From Muricoccus roseus (GTDB lineage: Bacteria > Pseudomonadota > Alphaproteobacteria > Acetobacterales > Acetobacteraceae): a DNA stretch of 39,901 nt. Below are positions 1 through 7,831 of this stretch, in pieces. Position 1 is the first letter of the stretch; each line of letters starts with the position of its first letter. Both the position numbers and the translations under genes were made by a program. The DNA lies in NCBI RefSeq assembly GCF_900141905.1, contig NZ_FQZF01000038.1, positions 1-39,901 of the forward strand, given 5' to 3'. The notes below the pieces were generated by a model. That model did not search any database, was not told the DNA's origin, and saw nothing but the letters and a program-made list of their open reading frames with translations.

Positions 1-257
1 TGCATCTGCTCCATCAGCTGCCGCTCGGAGCGGACCGAGAACAGGATCTGGATCAGGCTCGCTCGGATCAGCCGCTCGGGCGCAATCGAGGGGCGGCCGA
101 AGTCGGTGTAAAGCACCTCGAAATCGGCATCCAGGCTGGCCAGCGCCTCGTTCACCACCTGCCGGATCTTGCGCAGGGGATGCCGCGCCGGGATGCGCGC
201 CTCAAGATCGACGTAGCTGAACAGCGACCCGCTCGTCTCGTCCGTCCCCCGCATCAT
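1..257 (-). CDS. IS5-family transposase, N-terminal 85 residues (cut by window edge)
   Basis: DDE transposase of the IS5 family, acting on the ends of its own element. The visible N-terminus begins MMRGTDETSGSLFSYVDLE and continues through HPLRKIRQVVNEAL, FGRPSIAPERLIRASLIQ and SVRSERQLMEQM. This is the conserved N-terminal domain (DUF772-like) that precedes the catalytic DDE fold; the catalytic part is off the window. Start: the first ATG of the Met-Met pair at 255-257. The GTTGCCCTGCGGAGGTGAATC stretch upstream on the plus strand is non-coding IS end. Whether the gene is intact cannot be seen. Confidence 0.85.
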   Translation of the reverse strand, partial: MMRGTDETSGSLFSYVDLEARIPARHPLRKIRQVVNEALASLDADFEVLYTDFGRPSIAPERLIRASLIQILFSVRSERQLMEQM

Positions 258-335
258 CAACCCCGCGGTTGCCCTGCGGAGGTGAATCATGTTCCTCAAA
301 TCGCGTCGAGGGCCGACTTCTTCAGCAACCTGTTA
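1..335 (-). mobile_element. IS5-type insertion sequence, one end only
   Basis: This is the transposase 5' part plus the IS end, reading out of the window to the left. The outer boundary is approximate: a TTCTTCAGCAACCTG motif near 319-333 resembles the terminal repeats of IS5-type elements, and sequence right of it is AT-richer and unlike the IS. The other end and the target duplication lie outside the window, so the exact border is not proven. Confidence 0.6.
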
Positions 336-458
336 ATGAAGCTTAGTTACCCCGCAGAGGTACTGACCGTCGGAAGTCTGCTCGACGAGAAAGATGTCCA
401 AAGAAAGTTGTTTGCGGCATATAGGCACTTTGTTGAGAACGGACATATAGAGGAATGA
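336..458 (+). pseudogene. 3' remnant of a gene cut by the IS (or a 40-residue ORF)
   Basis: The frame reads MKLSYPAEVLTVGSLLDEKD and ends ...YRHFVENGHIEE. The reading frame is open back into the IS, and the AT-rich composition starts right at the IS edge, so this looks like the tail of a gene whose front was displaced by the insertion. Its TGA (456-458) overlaps the ATG of the next gene (ATGA), the normal sign of translational coupling in an operon. An ATG at 336 could allow expression as a short protein. No function recognised. Confidence 0.45.
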
Positions 459-1069
459 ACGCGCGCGTTGTTTTGGCTGCCCTGCCGCACCTATACGGGA
501 GGTATGCCAGAATCGTGCTTGCTTTATTGCTGGGTACTCTGGGCGGTGCATCTCTGAATCACGATTTCTACAATTCAGCGACCTCGGAGATTGTGGCGCT
601 GCTGGCGCTGCTCATGGCTGGAGTGCTGCCAACTGCCATCCTTACTGCGACAATCTTGCGTGCGGGCGGGTTGTCGGTCAAGAAAATTGGACAGGTCCGA
701 GATGCACTTCTCTTTCAATTGAGAATTTGGGCTGCCCTTTTTGGGCTTTCTTTTTCTGCATGCGGTCTTCTTATACTAGGGAAACTGCTGAACTGGTCCC
801 TAGATGTGCCAAATTTGAACGTAGCTGGTCTCACCATTGACAGCTTTAGCCTTATCCCGCTGCTCAACGCTGTTGTTAGCAGTTTTCTCGTCCTTTTGAT
901 ATTAAGATCAATGACTATATTTAAAGGTTTGAGGTCACTTGTAGTGATGTCCTCGGAAATTGCTGTCAGTGAGGCGCAAATCAGAGTCGGCGGTAAGTTT
1001 GACCGGGTTGAGGACACGATTGAGGCTGCAGCATCACGTCCCGGGTTCGGCCGTCAGATCGATCTTTGA
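455..1069 (+). CDS. Unknown membrane protein with four predicted helices, AT-rich
   Basis: The 204-residue protein is not recognised. Hydrophobic stretches lie near residues 18-38, 45-68, 90-112 and 132-153, so it is probably a four-helix inner-membrane protein. The last ~50 residues are polar and presumably cytoplasmic. The start overlaps the stop of the truncated upstream frame (ATGA), implying they were once one operon. Base composition and codon use (many A/T third positions such as tta, ttt, aat) differ sharply from the GC-rich neighbours on the right, so it was probably acquired horizontally. It could be the immunity or membrane partner of a two-gene module whose first gene was lost, but nothing in the sequence proves this. 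Confidence 0.6.
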   Translation: MNARVVLAALPHLYGRYARIVLALLLGTLGGASLNHDFYNSATSEIVALLALLMAGVLPTAILTATILRAGGLSVKKIGQVRDALLFQLRIWAALFGLSFSACGLLILGKLLNWSLDVPNLNVAGLTIDSFSLIPLLNAVVSSFLVLLILRSMTIFKGLRSLVVMSSEIAVSEAQIRVGGKFDRVEDTIEAAASRPGFGRQIDL

Positions 1070-1079
1070 TGTCCCGAAA

Positions 1080-1165
1080 CTGGTTCAGTCGGATCGATGC
1101 GGGTCCAGGGGCCTCAGGCTCCTGGCGGTTGGGGGTATCGGGGGAAGGCAGAGCCTTCCACCGGG
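1080..1165 (+). repeat. Composite hairpin repeat, partial degenerate copy (hairpins C and D)
   Basis: Matches the right half of the ~250-bp repeat found complete at 12791, 17745, 19541 and 27072. Hairpin C lies at 1105-1125 (arms CCAGGGGCC / GGCTCCTGG) and hairpin D at 1143-1159 (arms GGAAGGC / GCCTTCC). The arms differ from the other copies but still pair, so the structure is kept while the sequence drifts. It lies between two convergent genes, like all other copies. Confidence 0.7.
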
Positions 1166-1202
1166 CCACATGAGCTAGGCTAGCCGGGTTCCACAGCGCC
1201 GG

Positions 1203-1982
1203 TCACCCGACCGGCAGCGCATCCAGCGTGCGGGTGAGCCGGTCCAGGTCCTGGGGGCGGGACAGGCGGTGGTCGGCGTCCTTGATGAGGGTGAGGGTGA
1301 CGTCGGGGCCGGGGAGGGCTTCGACGATGCGGAGGGCGTGCTGCCAGGGGACGTCGGGGTCTTCCATGCCCTGGAGGAGGCGGACGGGGCCTTCGTAGGG
1401 GATGGGGCCGGGGAGGAGGAGGTGGTTCCGGCCTTCGGTGAGGAGGCGGAGGGTGATGGGGATGGGGGCCCCGTACTGGGAGGGGCGGCGGAGGACGCCG
1501 TCGCGGGCGAGGGTTTCGCGGTCGGCGGCGGTGAATTCGGCGGGCATGAGGGTTTCGGTGAAGTCCGGCGCGGCGGCGAGGCCGATGACGGCGCGGATGC
1601 GGGCGGTGCCCCAGCGGCGGGCGAGGAGGAGGGCGATCCAGCCGCCCATGGAGGAGCCGACGAGGATCAGGGGGCCGGGGGCGCCATCCTTTGTTGTGAC
1701 GGCTTCGATGACCTGGGCGGCGTCCTCGGCCCAGGCGCCGATGGTGCCCTGTTCGAAGTCGCCGCCTGAGATGCCGTGGCCGGAATAGTCCAGGCGCAGG
1801 AAGGGGCGGTTGGTGCGGGCGCAGTGGTCGCGGAGGTGGAGGGCCTTGGAGCCCTCCATGTCCGAGCGGAAGCCGCCGAGGAAGACGGTGGTGGGGGTTT
1901 GGGAGGCGGGGGAGCCGGGGAGGGCGGCGTAGGCGAGGGCCACGCCGTCCGGGCGGGTGAGGGTGCCGCGGATCTCGTTCAT
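1203..1982 (-). CDS. Alpha/beta hydrolase, ABHD10-like serine esterase/thioesterase
   Basis: A 259-residue alpha/beta-hydrolase. The nucleophile elbow is GSSMGG with Ser about residue 111; an acid lies in GMEDPDVPW (about 207) and the His in DADHRL (about 239), which completes a Ser-Asp-His triad. FLGGFRSDMEGSKA, FLRLDYSGHG and PVRLLQGMEDPDVPWQHA are characteristic of the family that includes mitochondrial ABHD10, a thioesterase/esterase; the bacterial substrate is unknown. No signal peptide, so cytoplasmic. The start is the ATG at 1980-1982 (MNEIRGTLTRPDG). The frame stays open further upstream, but that extension is Arg/Pro/His-rich shadow of the glycosyltransferase gene on the other strand. 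It stands alone, convergent with the AT-rich island. Confidence 0.85.
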   Translation of the reverse strand: MNEIRGTLTRPDGVALAYAALPGSPASQTPTTVFLGGFRSDMEGSKALHLRDHCARTNRPFLRLDYSGHGISGGDFEQGTIGAWAEDAAQVIEAVTTKDGAPGPLILVGSSMGGWIALLLARRWGTARIRAVIGLAAAPDFTETLMPAEFTAADRETLARDGVLRRPSQYGAPIPITLRLLTEGRNHLLLPGPIPYEGPVRLLQGMEDPDVPWQHALRIVEALPGPDVTLTLIKDADHRLSRPQDLDRLTRTLDALPVG

Positions 1983-2189
1983 GGGGGGCGGCCTAGCCCC
2001 GGGGGTGGCTTCGGCACAAGCGGGGCGGGTGGTGGGTGATTCCTCTCTGTGCGGTCTTGGCGCGGGTGATGCTGCTGGCCGGGAGGGGGGGCGGTGGCGT
2101 GGGCGGGGGCGGCTGGCGGCCGGTGATGGGCCGCGTGGGAGCGTGGGGCCGGGTGACGGGGCGGGGCTGGTTCTGTAAGGGCGGGTTCC

Positions 2190-3320
2190 ATGCCCATTCC
2201 GCCGCCTCCCGTCCTGCAGGTGCTGCCCGCCCTGGGCCAGGGGGGGGTGGAGCGCGGGACGGTCGAGATCGCGCGCTCGCTGGTGGAGGCGGGGGGGCGG
2301 GCGGTCGTTGCCTCGGCGGGTGGGCCGATGGTGGCGGAGCTGGAGGCGGCGGGGGCGCGGCATGTGGTGTTGCCGCTGGACCGGAAGAGTCCTTCGGCGC
2401 TGGTGGCGAATGCCGGGGCCCTGGCGCGGCTGGCGCGGGAGGAGGGGGTGGCGATCATTCATGCGCGGAGCCGGTTTCCGGCCTGGTCGGCGCTGATGGC
2501 GGCGCGCCGGGCGGGGGTGCATTTCGTCACCACCTATCACGGCAGCTACAATGAGGGTTTTCCGGGGAAGCGGTTCTACAACTCCGTGATGGCGCGGGGC
2601 GAGCGGGTGATCGCGATCAGCGAGCATATCGCGGCGCTGGTGCGGGAGCGGCATGGGGTGCCGGCGGAGCGGCTGCGGGTGATTCCGCGGGGCGTGGATC
2701 CGGTGCGCTTCGATCCGGCGGCCGTGGAGGCGGCGCGGGTGGAGGGGTTGCGGCGGGGCTGGGGTTTGCCGGAGGGGCGGCCGGTTCTGCTGTTGCCGGC
2801 GCGGCTGACGCGGTGGAAGGGGCAGGCGGTGCTGCTGCGGGCGGTGGCGCTGCTGGAGGAGCCTCGGCCGGTGGTGGTTTTCGCGGGGGATGCGCAGGGG
2901 CGGGAGGCGTATCGGGCGGAGTTGGAGGCGCTGGCGGTGGAGAGCGGCGTCGTGCTGCGTCTGGCCGGCGCGGTGGCGGATATGCCGGCGGCGCTGGCGC
3001 TGGCCGATGTCGTTGTTCATGCCAGCACGGATGCGGAGGCTTTCGGGCGGACGGTGATCGAGGCGCAGGCGATGGGGCGGCCGGTGATCGCCTCCGATCT
3101 CGGGGCGCCGCGGGAGACGGTGGAGGAGGGGGTGACGGGGTGGCGCGTGGCGCCCGGCGATCCGGCGGCGCTGGCGCGGGCCATTTCCCATGCGCTGGCG
3201 CAGCCCGCCGCCGCGCGGGTGGCGATGGGGGAGGCCGCGCGGGCGGCGGTGCTGGCGCGCTACACCACGCGTGCGATGCAGGAGGCGACGCTGGCGCTGT
3301 ATCGGGAGGTGGCGGGGTGA
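2190..3320 (+). CDS. Glycosyltransferase family 4 (GT-B fold)
   Basis: A 376-residue retaining glycosyltransferase of the GT4 type, acting at the cytoplasmic face of the membrane in lipopolysaccharide or exopolysaccharide assembly. The N-terminal acceptor domain starts VLQVLPALGQGGVERGTVEI, the usual GG(V/A)ER opening. The C-terminal nucleotide-sugar domain has the family signature around residues 290-300 (EAFGRTVIEAQAMGRPVI, with the E-x7-E pattern). Length is normal. The GTGA overlap with the next gene (3317-3320) shows a two-gene operon with the GT9 enzyme. The sugar and acceptor cannot be read from sequence. Confidence 0.88.
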   Translation: MPIPPPPVLQVLPALGQGGVERGTVEIARSLVEAGGRAVVASAGGPMVAELEAAGARHVVLPLDRKSPSALVANAGALARLAREEGVAIIHARSRFPAWSALMAARRAGVHFVTTYHGSYNEGFPGKRFYNSVMARGERVIAISEHIAALVRERHGVPAERLRVIPRGVDPVRFDPAAVEAARVEGLRRGWGLPEGRPVLLLPARLTRWKGQAVLLRAVALLEEPRPVVVFAGDAQGREAYRAELEALAVESGVVLRLAGAVADMPAALALADVVVHASTDAEAFGRTVIEAQAMGRPVIASDLGAPRETVEEGVTGWRVAPGDPAALARAISHALAQPAAARVAMGEAARAAVLARYTTRAMQEATLALYREVAG

Positions 3321-4234
3321 GCGGGCGCATTCTTGTCATCAAGCTCGCGGCGCTCGGGGATTTCGTGCAGGCCTTCGGGCCGTTCGCCGCCATTCGCGCG
3401 CATCATCCGGGGGCGGAGATCACGCTGCTGACGACGCCGCCCTTCGCGGAGCTGGGGCGGCGCAGCCCGTGGTTCGACCGGGTTTGGGAGAATGGGCGGC
3501 CGCCCAGCACGGATGTCGCGGGGTTGTTCGTGCTGGCGCGGCGGTTGCGCGCGGGGCGGTTCGACCGGGTTTATGACCTGCAGACCTCGTCGCGGTCCTC
3601 GCGCTACCGGCTCTTTGTCGGGGGGGGCGCGGAGTGGTCGGGGATCGCGCGGGGGGCGAGCCATCCGCATGCCAACCCTGGGCGCGACCGGATGCATACG
3701 GTGGAGCGGCAGCGGGACCAGTTGCGGATGGCCGGGATCACGGAATTTCCGGTGCCGGAGCTTTCGTGGCTGGAGGCGGATCTTTCCGGCTTTTCGCTGC
3801 CGCCGCGCTTTGCCCTGCTGATCCCCGGGGCGAGCCCGGCGCGGCCGGGCAAGCGCTGGCCGGGCTTTCCGGCTCTGGCCGCGCGGCTGGGGATACCGGC
3901 GGTGGTGGCGGGCGGGGCGGGGGAGGCGGGGCTGGCCGGGGCCATCCGTGCCGCGGCGCCGGATGCGCTGGACCTGACGGGGCGGACCACCCTGTTCCAG
4001 CTGGCGGCGATCGCGCGGCGCGCGGCGGTGGCGGTGGGGAATGACACGGGGCCGACCCATCTCGCCGCCGCGGCCGGCTGCCCGACGCTGGCGCTGTTCG
4101 GGGAGGAGAGCGATCCGGCCCTTTGTGCCCCGCGCGGCGGGGCGGTGGAGGTTTTGCGCCACGCCCCGCTGGCCGCGCTGCCGCCCGATCCGGTGGCAGA
4201 ATCGGCCCTTCGCCTCGCACGGATGCCGCGATAG
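3317..4234 (+). CDS. Glycosyltransferase family 9 (heptosyltransferase-like)
   Basis: A 305-residue GT9 enzyme, the family of ADP-heptose:LPS heptosyltransferases. It opens ILVIKLAALGDFVQAFGPFA, the family N-terminal motif (KxxxLGDxxxxxP), and contains the C-terminal VGNDTGPTHLAAAAGCPTLALFG motif that binds the nucleotide sugar. I chose the GTG at 3317, which overlaps the TGA of the GT4 gene (GTGA) and puts the motif at residue 5; the frame is open for 168 codons upstream, but that is out-of-frame shadow of the GT4 gene. It probably adds a core or surface-glycan sugar together with its neighbour. Confidence 0.87.
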   Translation: MSGRILVIKLAALGDFVQAFGPFAAIRAHHPGAEITLLTTPPFAELGRRSPWFDRVWENGRPPSTDVAGLFVLARRLRAGRFDRVYDLQTSSRSSRYRLFVGGGAEWSGIARGASHPHANPGRDRMHTVERQRDQLRMAGITEFPVPELSWLEADLSGFSLPPRFALLIPGASPARPGKRWPGFPALAARLGIPAVVAGGAGEAGLAGAIRAAAPDALDLTGRTTLFQLAAIARRAAVAVGNDTGPTHLAAAAGCPTLALFGEESDPALCAPRGGAVEVLRHAPLAALPPDPVAESALRLARMPR

Positions 4235-4348
4235 GGGGCAGGCGCGGGCGGGGAGGGCCCGATGGGGCGGTGCTGCGCCCTTGCGCCCGGACTGCGCTGG
4301 TGCCGATGATGCCGGCGGAATCGCAGCTACCGCAGCGGAGCAGGGCAC

Positions 4349-5341
4349 ATGGTCTTCACCCGTCGGAACCTTCTGGCGGCCAGCGCCGCCGGTGCCGCTG
4401 GCCTCGGGGGGGCGGGCGCGGCCCGCGCGCAGGGGGCGCGCTGGGGCTTCGCCACCCCGTATCAGGACACGAACTTCCACACGAAGAACGTCCGGGCCTT
4501 CGTCGAGGACGTGCAGAAGGCGACCAACGGGGCGCTGCAGATCCAGCTGCACACCAATGGCTCGCTGCTGCCCATGCCGCAGATCAAGCGGGGGGTGCAG
4601 CAGGGGCAGGTGCAGCTCGGCGAGATCCTCATCTCGGCCTATGGCAACGAGGATCCGTTCTTCGAGGTGGACGGCGTGCCGCTGCTGGCGCCGAGCTTCG
4701 AGGCCTCGGTGAAGCTGGCGCAGCTCGCGCGGCCCTATATCGAGGCGCGGTTCCAGCGCACCGGCCTTTCGATCCTGTACAACGTGCCCTGGCCTCCGGG
4801 CGGCTTCTACAGCAACGCGCGGATCGACAGCCTCGACGCGCTGCGCGGGACGCGGTTCCGTACCTTCAACACCATGACCAACCGCTTCGCCGCGCTGGTC
4901 GGTGCGAACCCGACGCTGGTGCAGGCCAGCGAGGTGCCACAGGCCTTTGCCACGGGCGTGATCAACGGGATGGTGACCAGCGCCGCGACGGGCGTGGACA
5001 CTCAGGCCTGGGACTACTGCAAGGTCTTCACCCCCGTGAACTTCACCTACACGAACAACATCGTCTTCGTGCGCCGGCGCGATTTCGAGGCGCTGCCGGC
5101 GGCGCAGCGGACCGCCGTGCAGGAGGCCGCGCAGGCGGCCCAGGCGCGGGGGCTCGAGATGTCCCGCGCGGCGGAGAAGGAGGCGCAGGACACGCTGGCC
5201 GCGCGTGGCCTGAAGATCGAGCAGCCGAGCCAGGCGCTGAGGGACGGGCTTTCCCGGATCAGCGCGACGATGACGGAGGAATGGGCCGCGAAGGCGGGCG
5301 AGGACGGGAAGAAGCTGGTCGAGTCCTATCGCGCCGGCTGA
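4349..5341 (+). CDS. dctP: TRAP transporter substrate-binding protein, DctP family
   Basis: A 330-residue periplasmic receptor of a tripartite ATP-independent transporter. The N-terminus MVFTRRNLLAASAAGAAGLG followed by AARAQG is a twin-arginine (Tat) signal with a cleavage site after ARA, so it is exported folded. The mature part has the DctP pattern: FHTKNVRAFVEDVQKATNG, LHTNGSLLP, a FRTFNT segment around residue 170 (family site of the ligand-binding Arg), and a helical C-terminus. It sits upstream of dctQ and dctM on the same strand with short gaps, so one operon. The ligand is probably an organic acid, not further defined. Confidence 0.9.
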   Translation: MVFTRRNLLAASAAGAAGLGGAGAARAQGARWGFATPYQDTNFHTKNVRAFVEDVQKATNGALQIQLHTNGSLLPMPQIKRGVQQGQVQLGEILISAYGNEDPFFEVDGVPLLAPSFEASVKLAQLARPYIEARFQRTGLSILYNVPWPPGGFYSNARIDSLDALRGTRFRTFNTMTNRFAALVGANPTLVQASEVPQAFATGVINGMVTSAATGVDTQAWDYCKVFTPVNFTYTNNIVFVRRRDFEALPAAQRTAVQEAAQAAQARGLEMSRAAEKEAQDTLAARGLKIEQPSQALRDGLSRISATMTEEWAAKAGEDGKKLVESYRAG

Positions 5342-5351
5342 GCGCGGGGCG

Positions 5352-5888
5352 GTGATCAGGCGGGGGCTGGACGCCCTTTACGCGGGTGGCGCGGTGCTGG
5401 CCGCGCTCTCCCTGTTCGGCATCTTCCTGGTGATGGTGGCGCAGATGGGGCTGCGCTTCCTTGGCATGCACTTTCCCGGTTCGGACGACATCAGCGCCTA
5501 TCTCTGCGTGGCGACCACCTTCCTTGCCCTCGCCCTGACGTTCCGCAGGGGTGAGCTGATCCGGGTGGGGCTGCTGATCGAGCATGTGCCGCCGGGCGCG
5601 CGGCGGGGGATGGAGATCCTGGCCCTGAGCCTGGCAGCGGTGGCTTGCGCCTATGCGATCTGGTGGATGGTGGACGATGTCCTGTTCTCGCTGGAGATCG
5701 AGGATGTCGCGCAGGGGGAGTTGCCGATCCCGCTGTGGATCCCGAAGCTGACCATGCCGATTGGCGCGGGCCTTCTGCTGGTGGCGGTGCTGGACGAGCT
5801 GGTGACGGTGCTGCGCCGGGGCAAGCCGAGCTACGTGCTCGCCGCCGAGGCGCGGGCCGCGCGCGGCGATTATTCGGTCGAGGGCTAG
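5352..5888 (+). CDS. dctQ: TRAP transporter small permease, DctQ family
   Basis: A 178-residue inner-membrane protein with about four transmembrane helices (near residues 12-33, 50-67, 83-108 and 130-148), the usual size and topology for DctQ. LFGIFLVMVAQMGLRFLGMH and the GSDDISAYL motif are typical. It forms the small membrane subunit that links DctM to the receptor. The start is GTG at 5352, 10 bases after the dctP stop, with GGGGCGGTG just before it. It is separated from dctM by 4 bases. Confidence 0.9.
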   Translation: MIRRGLDALYAGGAVLAALSLFGIFLVMVAQMGLRFLGMHFPGSDDISAYLCVATTFLALALTFRRGELIRVGLLIEHVPPGARRGMEILALSLAAVACAYAIWWMVDDVLFSLEIEDVAQGELPIPLWIPKLTMPIGAGLLLVAVLDELVTVLRRGKPSYVLAAEARAARGDYSVEG

Positions 5889-5892
5889 GCGG

Positions 5893-7194
5893 ATGGGACT
5901 GCTTGAACTCTCCGCGCTGCTCTTCCTGCTGCTCGTCCTGTTCCTGGCCGGCGGGCTCTGGATCGGGATGAGCCTCGCGGCGGCGGGTTTCGTGGCCATC
6001 GTCTTCGTGCATCCGCAGCCCGGAACCTTCCTCGCCACCTCCTTCTGGGAGGCGACGGGGTCCTGGACGCTCGCGGCGCTGCCGATGTTCGTCTGGATGG
6101 GGGAGATCCTGTTCCGCACGAAGCTCTCGGAGGAGCTGTTCAACGGGCTCTCGCCATGGGTCAGGCGCATTCCCGGGCGGTTGCTGCATGTGAACATCCT
6201 GGCCTGCGGCATCTTCGGCGCGGTTTCCGGCTCCTCCGCCGCGACCTGTGCGACGGTGTCGAAGATCGCGCTGCCGGAGTTGAGCCGGCGCGGCTACGAC
6301 CAGGACGTGGCGATCGGCAGCCTCGCGACCTCGGGCACGCTGGGGATCCTCATCCCGCCCTCGATCATCATGGTCGTCTATGCCGTTTCGGCGGAGGTCT
6401 CGATCATCCGCATCTTCCTCGCGGGGTGCGTGCCCGGGTTGGTGGTGATGGGGCTGTTCAGCCTCTACATCATCGTCTGGGCGCTGCTGAACCCGAGGAA
6501 GCAGCCGCCGCCCGAGCCGCGCATGAGCCTGGCGGAGAAGCTGCGAAGCTCGACGCAGCTGATTCCCTGCGCGCTGCTCATCCTCGCCGTCATCGGCTCC
6601 ATGATCCTGGGCTGGGCGACGGCGACGGAGGCCGCGGGGTTTGGCGTGCTGGGCTCCCTCGCGCTTGCGGCCGCCACGGGATGCCTGAGCTGGACGAACT
6701 TCCGGGACAGCCTGGCTGGCGCGACGCGGCTGTCCTGCATGATCATGTTCATCCTGGCGGGCGCGGCCTATCTGACGAAGGCGATGGCGCTGACGGGCAT
6801 TCCCACGGCGCTGGCGGCCGGCGTCGCGTCGCTGGGCCTCGGGCCGTTCGGGCTGATCGCGATGCTGACGGTGATCTACATCCTTCTCGGCACGGCGCTG
6901 GACGGCGTTTCGATGATCGTGCTCACGACCTCGATCGTCGTGCCCATGGTGCAGCAGGCCGGGTTCGATCTCGTCTGGTTCGGAATCTTCATCGTTCTGC
7001 TGGTCGAGATCGCGCAGGTGACGCCGCCCGTGGGGTTCAACCTCTTCGTCATGCAGGCGCAGACAGGAAGGGAGCAGACGGCGGTGGCATGGGCTTCGCT
7101 GCCCTTCTTCATGATGCTCGTGGTCGCGGTGGCGGTCATCACCATCTGGCCGCCGATCGCGACCTGGCTGCCGGACGTGCTGCTGAACCGCTGA
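5893..7194 (+). CDS. dctM: TRAP transporter large permease, DctM family
   Basis: A 433-residue, ~12-helix ion-coupled permease that carries the substrate bound by the DctP protein. Family markers include FGAVSGSSAATCATVSKIA, GTLGILIPPSIIMVVYAV, and near the C-terminus DGVSMIVLTTSIVVP and VTPPVGFNLFVMQ. Length is normal. ATG follows the dctQ stop by 4 bases. The stop codon lies inside the first unit of a 22-bp tandem duplication (7189-7232), followed by a strong hairpin at 7239-7262. Confidence 0.92.
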   Translation: MGLLELSALLFLLLVLFLAGGLWIGMSLAAAGFVAIVFVHPQPGTFLATSFWEATGSWTLAALPMFVWMGEILFRTKLSEELFNGLSPWVRRIPGRLLHVNILACGIFGAVSGSSAATCATVSKIALPELSRRGYDQDVAIGSLATSGTLGILIPPSIIMVVYAVSAEVSIIRIFLAGCVPGLVVMGLFSLYIIVWALLNPRKQPPPEPRMSLAEKLRSSTQLIPCALLILAVIGSMILGWATATEAAGFGVLGSLALAAATGCLSWTNFRDSLAGATRLSCMIMFILAGAAYLTKAMALTGIPTALAAGVASLGLGPFGLIAMLTVIYILLGTALDGVSMIVLTTSIVVPMVQQAGFDLVWFGIFIVLLVEIAQVTPPVGFNLFVMQAQTGREQTAVAWASLPFFMMLVVAVAVITIWPPIATWLPDVLLNR

Positions 7195-7232
7195 CGGCGG
7201 CGGGCTGAATCGCTGACGGCGGCGGGCTGAAT
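7189..7232 (+). repeat. Perfect 22-bp tandem duplication at the dctM stop codon
   Basis: Two adjacent identical 22-bp units (7189-7210 and 7211-7232), core CTGACGGCGGCGGGCTGAAT. The first unit holds the dctM TGA, so the duplication leaves the protein unchanged and only lengthens the 3' untranslated part. Confidence 0.9.
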
Positions 7233-7238
7233 CGCGAA

Positions 7239-7262
7239 GCGCCGCCGGGGATCCGGCGGCGC
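7239..7262. terminator. Hairpin between convergent genes (dctM / secreted protein)
   Basis: Arms GCGCCGCCGG (7239-7248) and CCGGCGGCGC (7253-7262) with a four-base loop. There is no T-run on either side, so if it ends transcription it is not a classical intrinsic terminator. Confidence 0.55.
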
Positions 7263-7296
7263 CCGCAACGACGAGGCGGTCAGGGACCGCCCGGCC

Positions 7297-7674
7297 TTAC
7301 ATGACCGGGCGCAGGGTCCCGTCGGCGCCGCGCTCATAGACGGCGCCGCCGCCGAGATAGGCGCGGTCGGAGGGCGCGGTGGCCGCGGCGCGGCGCTGGC
7401 GCATGTCGCGGCGCACCGCCTGGCGGTTGCCCCGCATGTGGCGGTAGGGGCGCGCCGAGGTGGTGGAGGAGGCGGCGCCGGAGCCGGAATAGGCGGTGCG
7501 GCCGGCCGGGGCGAGATTGCCGGACTCGACGGGGCCGCGGGCGGTGGAGCCGCCGGGCAGGGGCGCGCCGGGCGGGATCATGTCGCTCTGCGCCTGGGCA
7601 TGCGCGACCGAGCCGGCGCCGATGATCGCCGTGAAGGCGCAGGCGGCGGCGAGAAGCGCGAACTTGCGGGACAT
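7297..7674 (-). CDS. Small secreted protein of unknown function
   Basis: A 125-residue protein with a clear Sec signal: MSRKFALLAAACAFTAIIG, then AGSVAHA, with likely cleavage after AHA. The mature part is Ser/Gly/Ala/Arg-rich and low-complexity (PGGSTARGP, SGSGAASSTTSARPYRH, RQAVRRDMRQRR), ends ERGADGTLRPVM, and has no recognised domain. The start is the ATG at 7672-7674 with a good ribosome site (AGGAG seven bases upstream). It is probably periplasmic or exported. It is divergent from the TAXI protein gene. Confidence 0.75.
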   Translation of the reverse strand: MSRKFALLAAACAFTAIIGAGSVAHAQAQSDMIPPGAPLPGGSTARGPVESGNLAPAGRTAYSGSGAASSTTSARPYRHMRGNRQAVRRDMRQRRAAATAPSDRAYLGGGAVYERGADGTLRPVM

Positions 7675-7831
7675 CGAGGTCTCCTGTTTGGGTCGATCCC
7701 GCTGATCGGCCCGGCGGGCCGACATGCGGATCGGAAGCGCAACGTGGCCGTCGCGCATCGGTTTCGGCGCCGCATGCGCTCTCCTCGTCCCGGCGGGGCA
7801 ACCCTGCTCGCGCGGCTTCGTTGCGGCAGGC

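Noticed and set aside
1203-3191. 662-residue minus-strand ORF spanning the hydrolase and the GT4 gene
   Set aside because: Only the last 259 residues have protein-like sequence; the rest is His/Arg/Pro-rich shadow of the GT4 gene on the plus strand.
2813-3316. N-terminal extension of the GT9 gene (168 codons)
   Set aside because: Gly/Ala/Arg-rich shadow of the GT4 gene; the family motif begins right after the GTG at 3317.
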